A stretch of 64,000 bases of DNA from Brevibacillus fortis (GTDB taxonomy: Bacteria > Bacillota > Bacilli > Brevibacillales > Brevibacillaceae), in the NCBI RefSeq assembly GCF_003013395.1, contig NZ_PXZM01000048.1, positions 1-64,000 on the forward strand, in the 5' to 3' direction. Position 1 is the first letter of the stretch. Each line of letters begins with the position of its first letter. Position numbers and translations under genes: made by a program. Below the pieces are notes generated by a model. It did no database searches, was not told where the DNA came from, and saw only the letters and a program-made list of their open reading frames with translations. Below, piece after piece: positions 16,012 through 24,662 of the stretch.

Positions 16012-16434
16012 TTAATAGACGCGTGGACAGTCTGCTGGTGTTGGAACGAAGAAGCAGTGTGCCTTATAGCGACCGGAGTTTTGTTGATCCCACCAGGTAG
16101 CAGGACAGTTTCCGGTAGGACGGTAGAACCACAATGCGTTGCTCGCAGGGCGGGTTTTCTCACCATTGATTGCGCGCTGTGCCAGTCGTCTGTCCTTTTC
16201 CCTAGCCCGTTGATAGAAATACGGCTTCTGGATCGCTTCGAATCCTCCCGGCGATTGATAGACCATGTCACGCATGCTGCGAATGTTTTTGAAGTCAAGG
16301 CAGTTGCCCAAAATCCGATTGACCCCGACGTTGCCAACCATCAACATGCCCAACTCACCTTCGCCCTCAGCCTCTGCGCGAATCAGTCTTGCAAGCATAT
16401 CTACATCATTGGAGTTCGCTTTGATGACGGCCAT
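16012..16434 (-). CDS. cwlJ: Spore cortex-lytic hydrolase CwlJ
   Basis: 140 residues from the ATG whose complement is at 16432-16434; GGAGGTG lies 6 bases upstream on the minus strand. This matches the family length (about 140). The Hydrolase_2 fold is indicated by RLIRAEAEGEGELGMLMVGN with the expected catalytic Glu, VGVNRI and the C-terminal GRYKAHCFF. The enzyme degrades spore cortex peptidoglycan at germination, especially in response to Ca-dipicolinate, and depends on GerQ, encoded next. A CATATATT box on the minus strand at 16468-16475 resembles a sigma-E -10, but no good -35 was found. Confidence 0.93.
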   Translation of the reverse strand: MAVIKANSNDVDMLARLIRAEAEGEGELGMLMVGNVGVNRILGNCLDFKNIRSMRDMVYQSPGGFEAIQKPYFYQRAREKDRRLAQRAINGEKTRPASNALWFYRPTGNCPATWWDQQNSGRYKAHCFFVPTPADCPRVY

Positions 16435-16520
16435 TGCTTCACCTCCTCCCACAAAAATCACAATAACAATATATGGGCGAATAATAGATTGGTGATTGGC
16501 CCATTAAATTTTTCATCAAG

Positions 16521-16549
16521 TTGACGTTTACGTAAACGGCAGTTACAAT
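16521..16549 (+). promoter_or_regulatory. SigA promoter with embedded 14-bp palindrome (putative LiuR-type operator)
   Basis: TTGACG (16521-16526), 17 bp, TACAAT (16544-16549). The spacer holds the perfect palindrome CGTTTACGTAAACG (16525-16538), which overlaps the -35 box. It matches my recollection of the LiuR operator class (TTTACGTnnACGTAAA-like). The gene transcribed from here is a MerR-type regulator, so autorepression is likely. Confidence 0.7.
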
Positions 16550-16602
16550 TATTTTGTTCTGTAAATTGTGAATTTTATAAATGTAAGTAAGGGGCGTTGG
16601 AC

Positions 16603-17019
16603 ATGAGCAGAGAAGGAATACAGAAGGAAGAATCGTGGACCATCTCTGATCTTGCTCAACAATTGGATGTCAGCACCAGAACGATTCGGTACTACGAGGA
16701 GCTCGGCTTGATTACCCCTAGCCGGACAGAGAAGGGAAGCAGGCACTATAGCCGTAAGGACCGTGCCAGGCTGCGACTCATTCTGCGAGGGAAGCGATTC
16801 GGATTTTCGTTGGATCAGATTCGCGAGATGATTGAGCTGTTCGGAGAGGACCGTACAGGTCGTGCGCAGCTTTTGCGAACGATTGAGTACGGCAACCAAA
16901 AGCTGGCTGAGATCGACGAGAAAATCATGGAACTCCGACATCTGAGAGAAGACATTCTCGTCTACAAGCAAAACTTTGAACAAAAATTGCTTGAAGAAAA
17001 TGAGGAGGAGAAACGATGA
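16603..17019 (+). CDS. MerR-family transcriptional regulator (LiuR-like)
   Basis: 138 residues from the ATG at 16603 with AAGGGG 8 bases upstream. A MerR winged HTH spans residues 12-80 (TISDLAQQLDVSTRTIRYYE, ELGLITPSRTEKGSRHYSRK), followed by a coiled-coil dimerisation helix. There is no Cys-based metal site, as expected for regulators sensing acyl-CoA intermediates. Its stop codon overlaps the ATG of an acyl-CoA ligase gene, as in operons for branched-chain or fatty-acid use controlled by LiuR. The target and effector are inferred from context. Confidence 0.82.
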   Translation: MSREGIQKEESWTISDLAQQLDVSTRTIRYYEELGLITPSRTEKGSRHYSRKDRARLRLILRGKRFGFSLDQIREMIELFGEDRTGRAQLLRTIEYGNQKLAEIDEKIMELRHLREDILVYKQNFEQKLLEENEEEKR

Positions 17020-18587
17020 ACGTATCAGCTCTGCTCACAGCAAACGGAAGGAAATATCCTGACAAGTCCGCGCTGGTTGCGGGAGATGTAGAGGTCAGCT
17101 TTTCTCAGTGGGACATAAGCTCTACCAAGTGGGCTTGCCATTTGCGAGAGCTTGGCATCGAGCAAGGGGATCGGGTTGTCATGCTGATGCCAAATTGCCC
17201 GGAGTTTTCCATTTTTTACGTCGCTGTCATTCGCAGTGGAGCCCTCGTCGTACCGATCAATGCACGCTCAACACAAGAAGAAGTACGACATATATGTGAA
17301 CATGCCGGTGCAAAGGCGCTTCTTGTTCATGATGCCCTCGTGCCTATCGTGAATGAGTGGGTCCTGCAAACCCCACAGCTGGTAGCAATCAAAACAGGTG
17401 CGAGTCAAGGGAATTGGCATGGAATCGCTGACTGGGATGCCAATGAAGTGTCTTTAGAAAAAATGAATGCGCTTTCTTCGGGGGCGTATTTGGCGAACAT
17501 GAACGAAGATAGCAAGGTCAGCATCCTGTATACATCTGGCACAACTGGACGCCCTAAAGGGGTGCTTTATACACATAGAAGCTTATTGACTGTGGCGAAA
17601 ATGATGTCGATTGAACTGGCGATGACACATCGTTCACGTATTTTGCATTTGATGCCGTTGAGTCATTCGGCTCCGCTCCATCTCTTTTTCATCGCAGGGC
17701 TCATGCTTGGCGCTACCCAGGTGATGGCCCTGACCTTCTCGCCGCAGCTTCTTTTGGATCTGGTGCAGCAGCAGCGGATTACGCATTTCTTTGGAGCTCC
17801 CGTTGCGTATTTGTTGACGATGAAGCATCCAGAGTTTGCGACGTACGATTTGTCTTCCATCGAATATTGGATGTATGGTGGGGCTCCGCTGTCCAAAGAG
17901 ATGGCTTCGCTCATGGAAGGAGCTTATGGACAAGATAAACTGGCGTGCGTCTACGGCTTGACGGAGGCAGGGCCGACGGGAATGTGCCTCTTGCACCGAG
18001 AACATCCGGACAAAATCGGCAGTATTGGCAATCGTGGTGTATTGTTCGCTGAAGTGGAGGTCGTAGACGAGCGAGGAGAGCGATGCTCGATTGGCGAAGC
18101 AGGCGAAATTCGCTTGCGCGGAGAAGGGACAATGAAAGGATACTACAACAATCCAGAGGCTACGGCAGAAACCATACGCGATGGTTGGGTGTACACAGGG
18201 GATATCGCACGCGTGGATGAGGATGGATTTCTGTGGATGATTGACCGCAAAAAAGACGTGATGATTACAGGTGGGGTAAACGTCTACCCGAAGGAAATCG
18301 AGCAGTTGTTAGAGCGGCATCCGGCGATTGGCGAAGTAGCGGTTGTAGGTTTGCCACATCCTGAGTGGGGAGAAACGGTTACGGCCTATGTGGTGCTGAA
18401 ACCAGGAGTCGATACCAATCGGGATTGGCTAGAGGAAATCCAAGGCTTTTTGCGCGGTCATCTCGCCGATTACAAGCTCCCGCGACAAGTGAATATCGTT
18501 CCTGCATTGCCGCGGAACACAAGCGGAAAAATCCTGAAGCATGTATTGCGTGATGTCAGTTCCCAAAAGGAAGTGGAGCTGCGATGA
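17016..18587 (+). CDS. AMP-forming acyl-CoA ligase
   Basis: 523 residues. Adenylate-forming enzyme motifs: P-loop TSGTTGRPKG (residue about 171), YGLTEAGPTGMC (A5), GWVYTGDIARVDEDGF (A7), DRKKDVMITGGVNVYPKEIE (A8) and C-terminal Lys in NTSGKILK. It activates a fatty or branched-chain acid to its CoA ester. It overlaps the regulator gene upstream (ATGA) and the dehydrogenase downstream (ATGA), so the three are translationally coupled. Chain-length preference cannot be predicted. Confidence 0.9.
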   Translation: MNVSALLTANGRKYPDKSALVAGDVEVSFSQWDISSTKWACHLRELGIEQGDRVVMLMPNCPEFSIFYVAVIRSGALVVPINARSTQEEVRHICEHAGAKALLVHDALVPIVNEWVLQTPQLVAIKTGASQGNWHGIADWDANEVSLEKMNALSSGAYLANMNEDSKVSILYTSGTTGRPKGVLYTHRSLLTVAKMMSIELAMTHRSRILHLMPLSHSAPLHLFFIAGLMLGATQVMALTFSPQLLLDLVQQQRITHFFGAPVAYLLTMKHPEFATYDLSSIEYWMYGGAPLSKEMASLMEGAYGQDKLACVYGLTEAGPTGMCLLHREHPDKIGSIGNRGVLFAEVEVVDERGERCSIGEAGEIRLRGEGTMKGYYNNPEATAETIRDGWVYTGDIARVDEDGFLWMIDRKKDVMITGGVNVYPKEIEQLLERHPAIGEVAVVGLPHPEWGETVTAYVVLKPGVDTNRDWLEEIQGFLRGHLADYKLPRQVNIVPALPRNTSGKILKHVLRDVSSQKEVELR

Positions 18588-20395
18588 GTGATTTGCAAAC
18601 GAGCATTGATCAGCGAACATACAGCGATAACATCCCGCATCCGCGCGAGCCACAGGCGCAAAACTTTTTCAAAGCAGATCCCAACCTCCATTACTTGCTG
18701 GAACGTTATCTCCCTGCTTCCATGCATGAATGGGCCAGACAGCAATTGAACTGGCTAGGCGCACAAGTAGCAGGACCCATTGATGAGCGTGCCGTCTATA
18801 CCGACAGAGAAGGCAAGCCGAGATTGCGCAAGTACAATCGGCTGGGCGAGGATATTTCCGAGATCATTACCAATGAAGGCTACAGGGAAACAGTAGCGGA
18901 GGTTTACGGAGCAGGCATCGTCAGTTACTTGTACGAAGACATTCCTGAGTTGGGGAGAAAAGCGCCATACAGCTATTCCTTTTTCATGGGCTATCTCGTG
19001 AGTCAGTCTGAGCCGGGCTTCTATTGTCCCGTCACTTTGTCGATGTCAGCCGCTTATTTAATTGATCGATATGGTAGCGCAGAACAAAAGGAGCAGTACC
19101 TGACAGGACTGACCTCTCGCGATCGCACTCGCTTGTATGAGGGAGCTACTTGGCTGACGGAGAGACAGGGCGGTTCAGATGTCGGTGCGAATTTGACTGT
19201 AGCAGAGCCAGTAGCAGGTCGTCCGGGTGTGTACCGATTAACAGGAGAAAAGTTTTTTGCGAGCAATGCCGGGGCATTTATTGCGACTGTTTTGGCGAGA
19301 ATCGATGAGGAGAAACCGGGGACAAAAGGGCTCGGACTGTTTTTGGTGCCATGGATGAAGCCGGACAACGAACGTAATCATATCCAGGTCCGCCGCCTGA
19401 AAGATAAGCTGGGAGTCAACGCCGTACCATCTGCCGAGATCCTGTTAAACGGAGCAGAGGGCTATTTGATCGGGGAACCTCAGAACGGCTTTAAGTATAT
19501 GGCAGAAGCCCTGAACCTCTCTCGCATTTGCAACGCGATTGCTTCGATTGGGATCATGCGTCGAGCTTTTTATGAAGCGAGGTATTATGCCGAGCAACGT
19601 CGTGCATTCGGGAATCCGATCGATCAGTATCCGATGGTAAAAGAAATGCTGGTCAGCCTCTTATTGGATACGGAGGTCAGCACGGGTGCGGTGTTTGATA
19701 TGATTGCTGTCTACGATCGCTTGCAGTCTCATTCCGTTAGCAAGGAGGATAACGCACTTGCTCGCCTGCTGATTCCTTTGCTGAAATACCGTACAGGGGA
19801 AGAGGCTGTCGAATCGACCCATACCGCTATTGAAATTCATGGCGGTAACGGCTATATCGAGGAATATGTGACGCCACGTCTGTTGCGTGATGCGCAGGTT
19901 TTGACCGTCTGGGAAGGCACCTCGAACATACTTGCACTCGATATTTTGCGTGTGATGCAAAAAGAAAACAGCCACGAAGTGTTTAGCAGATTGCTTCGGG
20001 AGCGCATAGCTGGCTGGAAGCATGCCTTTTCACAGCCACACGCCGAGTTGATTCGGACAGAACTGGCCATCCTGGAGGAAAATATCGCCTATCTCATGCA
20101 ACAGAACCACGATTATTTGACGTACAAATTAAAAACGCTCGCGGACCATATGGTAGATTTGTACACCTTATCGTGCATCGTCAGTGAAGCAGAGGATCAG
20201 GTGACGCGAGAAGGTAATGCTCGCAAATACATTTTGGCAAAGCTGTATGCCGAGAAGCACTTCCATCCAAAAGAAAAGCGGGGAATTCAAGCCGATTCTT
20301 TGCTGGATGTACAGTTCTTTACCCAACTGGTGGAGTATCAGCCTGTCAGTGTGGAAGAGTGGGCAAAACAGTCTGCTATTGTTTCGACCCGATAA
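18584..20395 (+). CDS. Acyl-CoA dehydrogenase, long (about 600-residue) type
   Basis: 603 residues, the AidB/FadE-like long class. Features include an N-terminal extension (about 1-130), the FAD-site segment WLTERQGGSDVGANL, the acyl-CoA domain FAFGNPIDQYP-like RRAFGNPIDQYPMVKEML, and EIHGGNGYIEEY with VWEGTSNI in the last third. It performs the first alpha,beta-dehydrogenation of the acyl-CoA made by the upstream ligase. The electron acceptor (ETF) and later beta-oxidation genes are not adjacent. The ATG overlaps the ligase stop codon. Confidence 0.88.
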   Translation: MSDLQTSIDQRTYSDNIPHPREPQAQNFFKADPNLHYLLERYLPASMHEWARQQLNWLGAQVAGPIDERAVYTDREGKPRLRKYNRLGEDISEIITNEGYRETVAEVYGAGIVSYLYEDIPELGRKAPYSYSFFMGYLVSQSEPGFYCPVTLSMSAAYLIDRYGSAEQKEQYLTGLTSRDRTRLYEGATWLTERQGGSDVGANLTVAEPVAGRPGVYRLTGEKFFASNAGAFIATVLARIDEEKPGTKGLGLFLVPWMKPDNERNHIQVRRLKDKLGVNAVPSAEILLNGAEGYLIGEPQNGFKYMAEALNLSRICNAIASIGIMRRAFYEARYYAEQRRAFGNPIDQYPMVKEMLVSLLLDTEVSTGAVFDMIAVYDRLQSHSVSKEDNALARLLIPLLKYRTGEEAVESTHTAIEIHGGNGYIEEYVTPRLLRDAQVLTVWEGTSNILALDILRVMQKENSHEVFSRLLRERIAGWKHAFSQPHAELIRTELAILEENIAYLMQQNHDYLTYKLKTLADHMVDLYTLSCIVSEAEDQVTREGNARKYILAKLYAEKHFHPKEKRGIQADSLLDVQFFTQLVEYQPVSVEEWAKQSAIVSTR

Positions 20396-20398
20396 ACA

Positions 20399-20441
20399 AA
20401 AAGCGCCTAAAGACCACTTGTTGAGGTGGCTAGGCGCTTTT
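20399..20441. terminator. Bidirectional terminator between the acyl-CoA dehydrogenase and the YqaA-like gene
   Basis: Perfect 11-bp arms AAAAGCGCCTA and TAGGCGCTTTT with an inner GACCAC/GTGG stem. It serves two convergent genes. Confidence 0.85.
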
Positions 20442-20446
20442 GATTT

Positions 20447-21013
20447 TTATGCATACCGCTTGCGACGTATGTTCCAAATAAACCAGATCGCAGCAACCAC
20501 TGTTGCGATCGATAGCAGCGTGATCTCAAAGTAATCATCGATTAGAACCTTGGCGTGTTTTCCGTATAAATAAAACAAGGTGCCAATCAAATAAAACTTT
20601 AATCCCCGTCCGATGATCGCATAAAACATGAGCTTGGTCAGTGAGTAATTAAATACGCCACTGAGCACAGTAAATACCTTGAAAGGGATGGGGGTAAAAG
20701 CTCCGATTAGTACGGCAGCATCCCCGTTTTTTGCGAATTTTTCCGTCGCTACGATAACCCATTTTTCAGGGAGAATCTTGTGCAAAAGTGGTTTTCCCAG
20801 CCATCTCCCCAACAAAAATCCGATGGGAGCGCCGAGGACGGAAGCAGTAAAGGCTACTGTCGCAAACTGAATCGCTGAGCCGGGATCGAGCAGACTCATC
20901 GCAATTTGCATAAAAAACGGAGGAATCGGACTAATAAATGAGTCCAAAAATGCCATGGCAACGAGTCCCCACATCCCGTATTGCATGAATAGTTCCGTGA
21001 TATGTTCGAGCAT
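20447..21013 (-). CDS. VTT-domain membrane protein (YqaA/DedA-related)
   Basis: 188 residues. The second ATG (complement at 21011-21013) is chosen since AAGGAG abuts the first ATG but is 6 bases from this one. Features are a small N-terminal helix, the SPIPPF re-entrant motif near residue 30, GAPIGFLLGRWLGKP, GAFTPIPFKVFTVLSG (second re-entrant motif) and a terminal TM helix with RRKRYA. VTT proteins of this kind act in lipid scrambling or undecaprenyl/phospholipid recycling in other species; the role here is not established. Confidence 0.8.
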   Translation of the reverse strand: MLEHITELFMQYGMWGLVAMAFLDSFISPIPPFFMQIAMSLLDPGSAIQFATVAFTASVLGAPIGFLLGRWLGKPLLHKILPEKWVIVATEKFAKNGDAAVLIGAFTPIPFKVFTVLSGVFNYSLTKLMFYAIIGRGLKFYLIGTLFYLYGKHAKVLIDDYFEITLLSIATVVAAIWFIWNIRRKRYA

Positions 21014-21203
21014 GAGCATCTCCTTACGAGGTTTTTTCTATTGTAGCTATCCTATGCCTCTTTGTCCAAGGAAAGACCGACAACGGAAGTTTGATGTCGA
21101 GAGGGAAAATAAGGAAATGGGACGAATGGCCCATTAATCTTTTTCCAAAATATCCCGATTATATGTGGGTACGGAATGTCATTACGAAAGGGATATTTTT
21201 AAA

Positions 21204-21635
21204 ATGAAAATGCCATTATCTATCAAAGTCATTCAAGGGTTTATGCTTTTGCAAGTCATCGTATTGGGGAGCCTCTATTTTGTGGTTTCACAGGTGGACC
21301 TGATGAACTTGAGTCACTGGGCCAGTAAAATGGTTTTCAGCGTGGTGACTATGCCAGAAGATATGCTAGATCAAAGCTATGTGTTAGGAAGAATGAAAGG
21401 AAGATTAATGCTTCCACTGATCATCACCACTTTATTGTTCATCTTCATACAGATGAGGTTTCTCAAGTCGGCGATTGTCTGCATAAGTTTGGCGATTTTA
21501 TTGGATATAAGTAATGGAACTTTCTTAATCGTCATCGTGTATGTAACCCTTCTTTTGGTTGTGACCCACAATAAACAATCGAAGGCATATTTTAATCGGA
21601 ATGATCATCAAGTTATGCAGACGGTTTCAAAATGA
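21204..21635 (+). CDS. Integral membrane protein of unknown function
   Basis: 143 residues from the ATG at 21204. About four hydrophobic segments are seen (VIQGFMLLQVIVLGSLYFV, LMLPLIITTLLFIFIQM, AIVCISLAILLDISN, FLIVIVYVTLLLVVT), ending in a polar tail. The AT-rich composition differs a little from its neighbours. I do not recognise the family. GAAAGGGA lies 11-13 bases upstream of the start, which is weak. Confidence 0.5.
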   Translation: MKMPLSIKVIQGFMLLQVIVLGSLYFVVSQVDLMNLSHWASKMVFSVVTMPEDMLDQSYVLGRMKGRLMLPLIITTLLFIFIQMRFLKSAIVCISLAILLDISNGTFLIVIVYVTLLLVVTHNKQSKAYFNRNDHQVMQTVSK

Positions 21636-21756
21636 GTGGTCCAATGAGCTTATCCCAGGTCAAATATTGGTAATTAAGTCCTTGTTTTTCATTGACGCTA
21701 GGAAAGATTATCCACTAAAATGAAGGGAAACAGGACAAACATCATGGGAGGAACCA

Positions 21757-21981
21757 ATGAAAACATTGGGTTCGGGAAAAGTCGTTTTCTATGCACCAAA
21801 TGGGACTAACTTGCAATTATCAGGGGAAATTGACGTACGTGGTGATCGGGTATCCGTTACGGAAATCATCTATTTCAATGGCCAACCGAATGGCGCGCGC
21901 GAGACGAATTTGCCACTAGCGCAAACTGTGATTTACTGGGAGCCAGAAGTATACGAGCAGATCGGATATGAAGAACAATAA
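21757..21981 (+). CDS. Small hypothetical protein
   Basis: 74 residues; GGGAGGAA precedes the ATG at a good distance. The sequence reads as a short beta-rich domain (KVVFYAPNGTNLQLSGEI, RVSVTEIIYFNGQPNG). Not recognised. A terminator lies 17 bases after the stop codon, supporting a real gene. Confidence 0.6.
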   Translation: MKTLGSGKVVFYAPNGTNLQLSGEIDVRGDRVSVTEIIYFNGQPNGARETNLPLAQTVIYWEPEVYEQIGYEEQ

Positions 21982-21998
21982 AGAATAATCGCGAGCCC

Positions 21999-22024
21999 AA
22001 ACCCTGTCTCATGCAGGGTTTTTT
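21999..22024 (+). terminator. Terminator after the 74-residue gene
   Basis: AAACCCTG (21999-22006) pairs with CAGGGTTT (22014-22021) and is followed by Ts. Confidence 0.75.
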
Positions 22025-22128
22025 CGCGTCTTACACCGAATCTGCCAGCACCTCGGGCTATAGCCGATGTCCCGGTATTGTGTTATGATTTGGGATGGAA
22101 TTTACGTATGGTACAAGGAGTGATCCTT

Positions 22129-23235
22129 ATGATCGATTCTATATTGGAACGTGCTCTCGCAGGTGAACGACTAGGTCTCGAAGACGGTCTGGCTTTGTTT
22201 GCGAGCAATGAAATCGAAAAGATCGGACATTACGCTAATCTGGTCATGCAAAAGCATCATCCAGAACCGATTGCGACTTTTGTTATTAGCCGCAACGTCA
22301 ATTACACGAACGTATGTGACACGTATTGCCGTTTCTGTGCCTTTTACCGTCGCCCAGGCTCTTCTGAAGGTTACGTTCTCCCCAGAGAGACGATTTTCCA
22401 AAAAATTCAGGAGACCGTTGATGTAGGCGGTACAGAAATCTTGATGCAAGGTGGTACCAATCCGGATCTGAAACTGGATTATTACACGGACCTCTTGCGT
22501 GCGATCAAGCAGCGCTTCCCGCACATTACGATGCACTCTCTGTCTGTAGCAGAAGTGATGAAAATCGCGGAAGTTTCTAACATGTCTGTCGAGGAAGTGC
22601 TGAAAGAGCTGAAGGCAGCGGGTCTCGATTCCTTGCCGGGAGCGGGAGGCGAAATCCTCGATGATCGTACACGTCGGAAGATTTCCCGTTTGAAAGGCTC
22701 TTGGACAGAATGGATTGACACCCAAAAAGCCGCACACCGTGCAGGCTTGCCTGGTACTGCTACGATGGTAATTGGTTTTGGGGAAGAGATGGAGGAGCGC
22801 GTACTTTCTCTGTTACGCATCCGCGATGCTCAAGATGAGACAGGCGGATTCAAAGCGTTCATCGTCTGGACCTTCCAACCGGACAACACCAACATGAAGG
22901 CAGTCAACAACACGCCAGAGGAATACTTGAAAACACTGGCAATCAGCCGCCTTATGCTGGATAATATCAAAAACTTCCAATCTTCCTGGGTAACGATGGG
23001 CCCGCATTATGGTCAGCTTTCTCTCTCTTATGGAGCGAACGATTTCGGCCAAACGATGATGGAAGAAAACGTTGTTTCCGCAGCGGCATGTACGTACAAG
23101 GTCAATACGAACCAAATTTTGGAACTCATTCGCGGCGCAGGCAAAATCCCTGCACAGCGCAACACACAGTATGACACCCTGCACGTTTTCAAAGACGGCG
23201 AGATGGCAGAACGTGATTTTGTCATGCAAAACTAA
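22129..23235 (+). CDS. mqnC: Cyclic dehypoxanthinyl futalosine synthase MqnC
   Basis: 368 residues from the ATG at 22129 (AAGGAG 8 bases upstream). It is a radical SAM enzyme with the CX3CX2C cluster CDTYCRFC and family blocks NYTNVC, GGTEILMQGGTNPDLKLDYY, HSLSVAEV, GLDSLPGAGGEILDDRTR and GFGEEMEERV, typical of MqnC. It cyclises dehypoxanthine futalosine in the futalosine route to menaquinone. No other mqn gene is in the window, so the route is assumed to be completed elsewhere. It forms a single-gene unit with a strong terminator. Confidence 0.9.
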   Translation: MIDSILERALAGERLGLEDGLALFASNEIEKIGHYANLVMQKHHPEPIATFVISRNVNYTNVCDTYCRFCAFYRRPGSSEGYVLPRETIFQKIQETVDVGGTEILMQGGTNPDLKLDYYTDLLRAIKQRFPHITMHSLSVAEVMKIAEVSNMSVEEVLKELKAAGLDSLPGAGGEILDDRTRRKISRLKGSWTEWIDTQKAAHRAGLPGTATMVIGFGEEMEERVLSLLRIRDAQDETGGFKAFIVWTFQPDNTNMKAVNNTPEEYLKTLAISRLMLDNIKNFQSSWVTMGPHYGQLSLSYGANDFGQTMMEENVVSAAACTYKVNTNQILELIRGAGKIPAQRNTQYDTLHVFKDGEMAERDFVMQN

Positions 23236-23242
23236 TCAACCA

Positions 23243-23299
23243 AAAAACGCTTCTCTGCAACCCTTCTCACAAAGGGAAAACGGCAGGGAAGCGTTTTTC
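23243..23299 (+). terminator. Terminator after mqnC
   Basis: AAAAACGCTTC (23243-23253) pairs with GAAGCGTTTTT (23288-23298), enclosing an inner CCCTT/AAGGG stem. Confidence 0.8.
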
Positions 23300-23415
23300 G
23301 GTTTTTCATCAGGAACTTTTTACCTGCAACCTTCCCTGAGTTTCCAACCGTTTAAAAGTATATCGCTCCTGACGGGACATATACTGTAACTACAATGGCG
23401 GTTGGGGGGATGGTT

Positions 23416-24336
23416 ATGCAGACGTTTCGCGTATTGCTGGAGAATGTCCCTGAGCATTGTGACACATATCGGGCTATCGTAAATGAGATGACGGAGCGGG
23501 TCAACACTGCACCGGTGCGCATTACATACAGGGAGCAAGAAGAGAATGGATACCTCTTGTTCTACTTTCAGAGCTGGTGTGAGACTGAGTATGACGCGCA
23601 GACCATAGAGTGGGCGAGAGCCTTCGTTGCTCTTACATTAGCCGAATGGGTCATTCAGGTGAAGGAACCGAAAATCATGGAAGAAATGGCCGCAGACTTA
23701 CTCGCTGCAGAACAGATGGAAACCGAGTGGGCGGAGATTTTTCCTTATATTCAACGCATGTGTCAAGAAGTCGAGCTAGATGGCAGGGAACTGTTGACCG
23801 CAACAACACGCAAAGCAAACGTATATCGCAAAGTTTTCACTTATTTGGAGTGGGAGAGAACGATCAACGTCTTGGGCTTCGTCCGGTTTCGACTACAGGA
23901 GCATTGGAACGAGCTGTTCGAACTCGTGGAAACTGGCATTGATGAATATCTGGAAGACAAGCAATACCAAGAGTTTGTCGAGCTGCTGCGCTATTTCATA
24001 GCTGTACAGGAAACCAAGCAGGAAGTCGTTCATGTCGTTCCTAGTGTGGACAAACCTTTCCATCTTTATGATAAAAAAGGGGATCGTCTTTGGCTTGATC
24101 AGCTGGATACGGTTCTGAGCATGGACGAACAAAAATGCAGGGACGAGGATTATTTGGTCAGTGCTTTGGTTACACTGGCTCCTGAGAGTATCGTGCTCCA
24201 TATGGCTTCGGAAAAGCCTGGACTCGCACAGACGATCCGCAGTATTTTTGACAGCAGGCTCGTTACTTGCCACTCTTGTTCGCTTTGCCTATCCGAGCGA
24301 CGCGTACTTGACGGGAATAATCCGTCTAAACTATAA
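23416..24336 (+). CDS. ytxC: YtxC-like sporulation protein
   Basis: About 306 residues. The ATG at 23416 is preferred to 23410 because the GGGGGGA ribosome site is 6 bases away. The mostly helical sequence with TRKANVYRKVFTYLEWERTINVLGFVRFRL and a C-terminal SRLVTCHSCSLCLSE resembles YtxC, which precedes thrS in Bacillus as it does here. YtxC is linked to sporulation in B. subtilis but its biochemical role is unknown. The C-terminal CxxCxxC may bind metal. The thrS promoter overlaps its last codons. Confidence 0.8.
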   Translation: MQTFRVLLENVPEHCDTYRAIVNEMTERVNTAPVRITYREQEENGYLLFYFQSWCETEYDAQTIEWARAFVALTLAEWVIQVKEPKIMEEMAADLLAAEQMETEWAEIFPYIQRMCQEVELDGRELLTATTRKANVYRKVFTYLEWERTINVLGFVRFRLQEHWNELFELVETGIDEYLEDKQYQEFVELLRYFIAVQETKQEVVHVVPSVDKPFHLYDKKGDRLWLDQLDTVLSMDEQKCRDEDYLVSALVTLAPESIVLHMASEKPGLAQTIRSIFDSRLVTCHSCSLCLSERRVLDGNNPSKL

Positions 24337-24337
24337 T
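24308..24337 (+). promoter_or_regulatory. SigA promoter of the thrS leader
   Basis: TTGACG (24308-24313), 18 bp, TATAAT (24332-24337), overlapping the 3' end of ytxC and placed just before the T-box leader. Confidence 0.7.
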
Positions 24338-24344
24338 AGCAACA

Positions 24345-24619
24345 ACAACTTTACAGCGCTTATAAATACGATGAGAAGGACATGGACTGTATCGAGGACG
24401 CTTTAGAGAGGCGAGTCACGGCTGGAAGCTCGCTGCGCATCTCATATGGATCTACCACCTTCGAGTAGCTACCGGGAACAAAGCGTAGGCTTTTATTATC
24501 GGTATGCCGGTTAGATGCCGTTACATTGGAATGAGGAGTCTGTTTGATCATGAGCAGACTTGAAGTAGGGTGGTACCGCGAGAACACACTCGTCCCTTTT
24601 TTGGGATGAGTGTTTTTTT
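24345..24619 (+). promoter_or_regulatory. T-box leader of thrS, specifier ACC (Thr)
   Basis: Canonical T-box AGGGTGGTACCGCG at 24567-24580, then terminator stem ACACTCGTCCC/GGGATGAGTGT with a T-run ending at 24619. The specifier candidate is ACC at 24454-24456 followed by ACCTTCGAG, the same layout as in the two other T-boxes of this window. Uncharged tRNA-Thr would stabilise the antiterminator and raise thrS expression. The leader fills the 326-bp gap before the gene. Confidence 0.92.
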
Positions 24620-24662
24620 ATTTTCTCTAACAAAAACAAGATACAGGAAGGAAGAATCCTCA

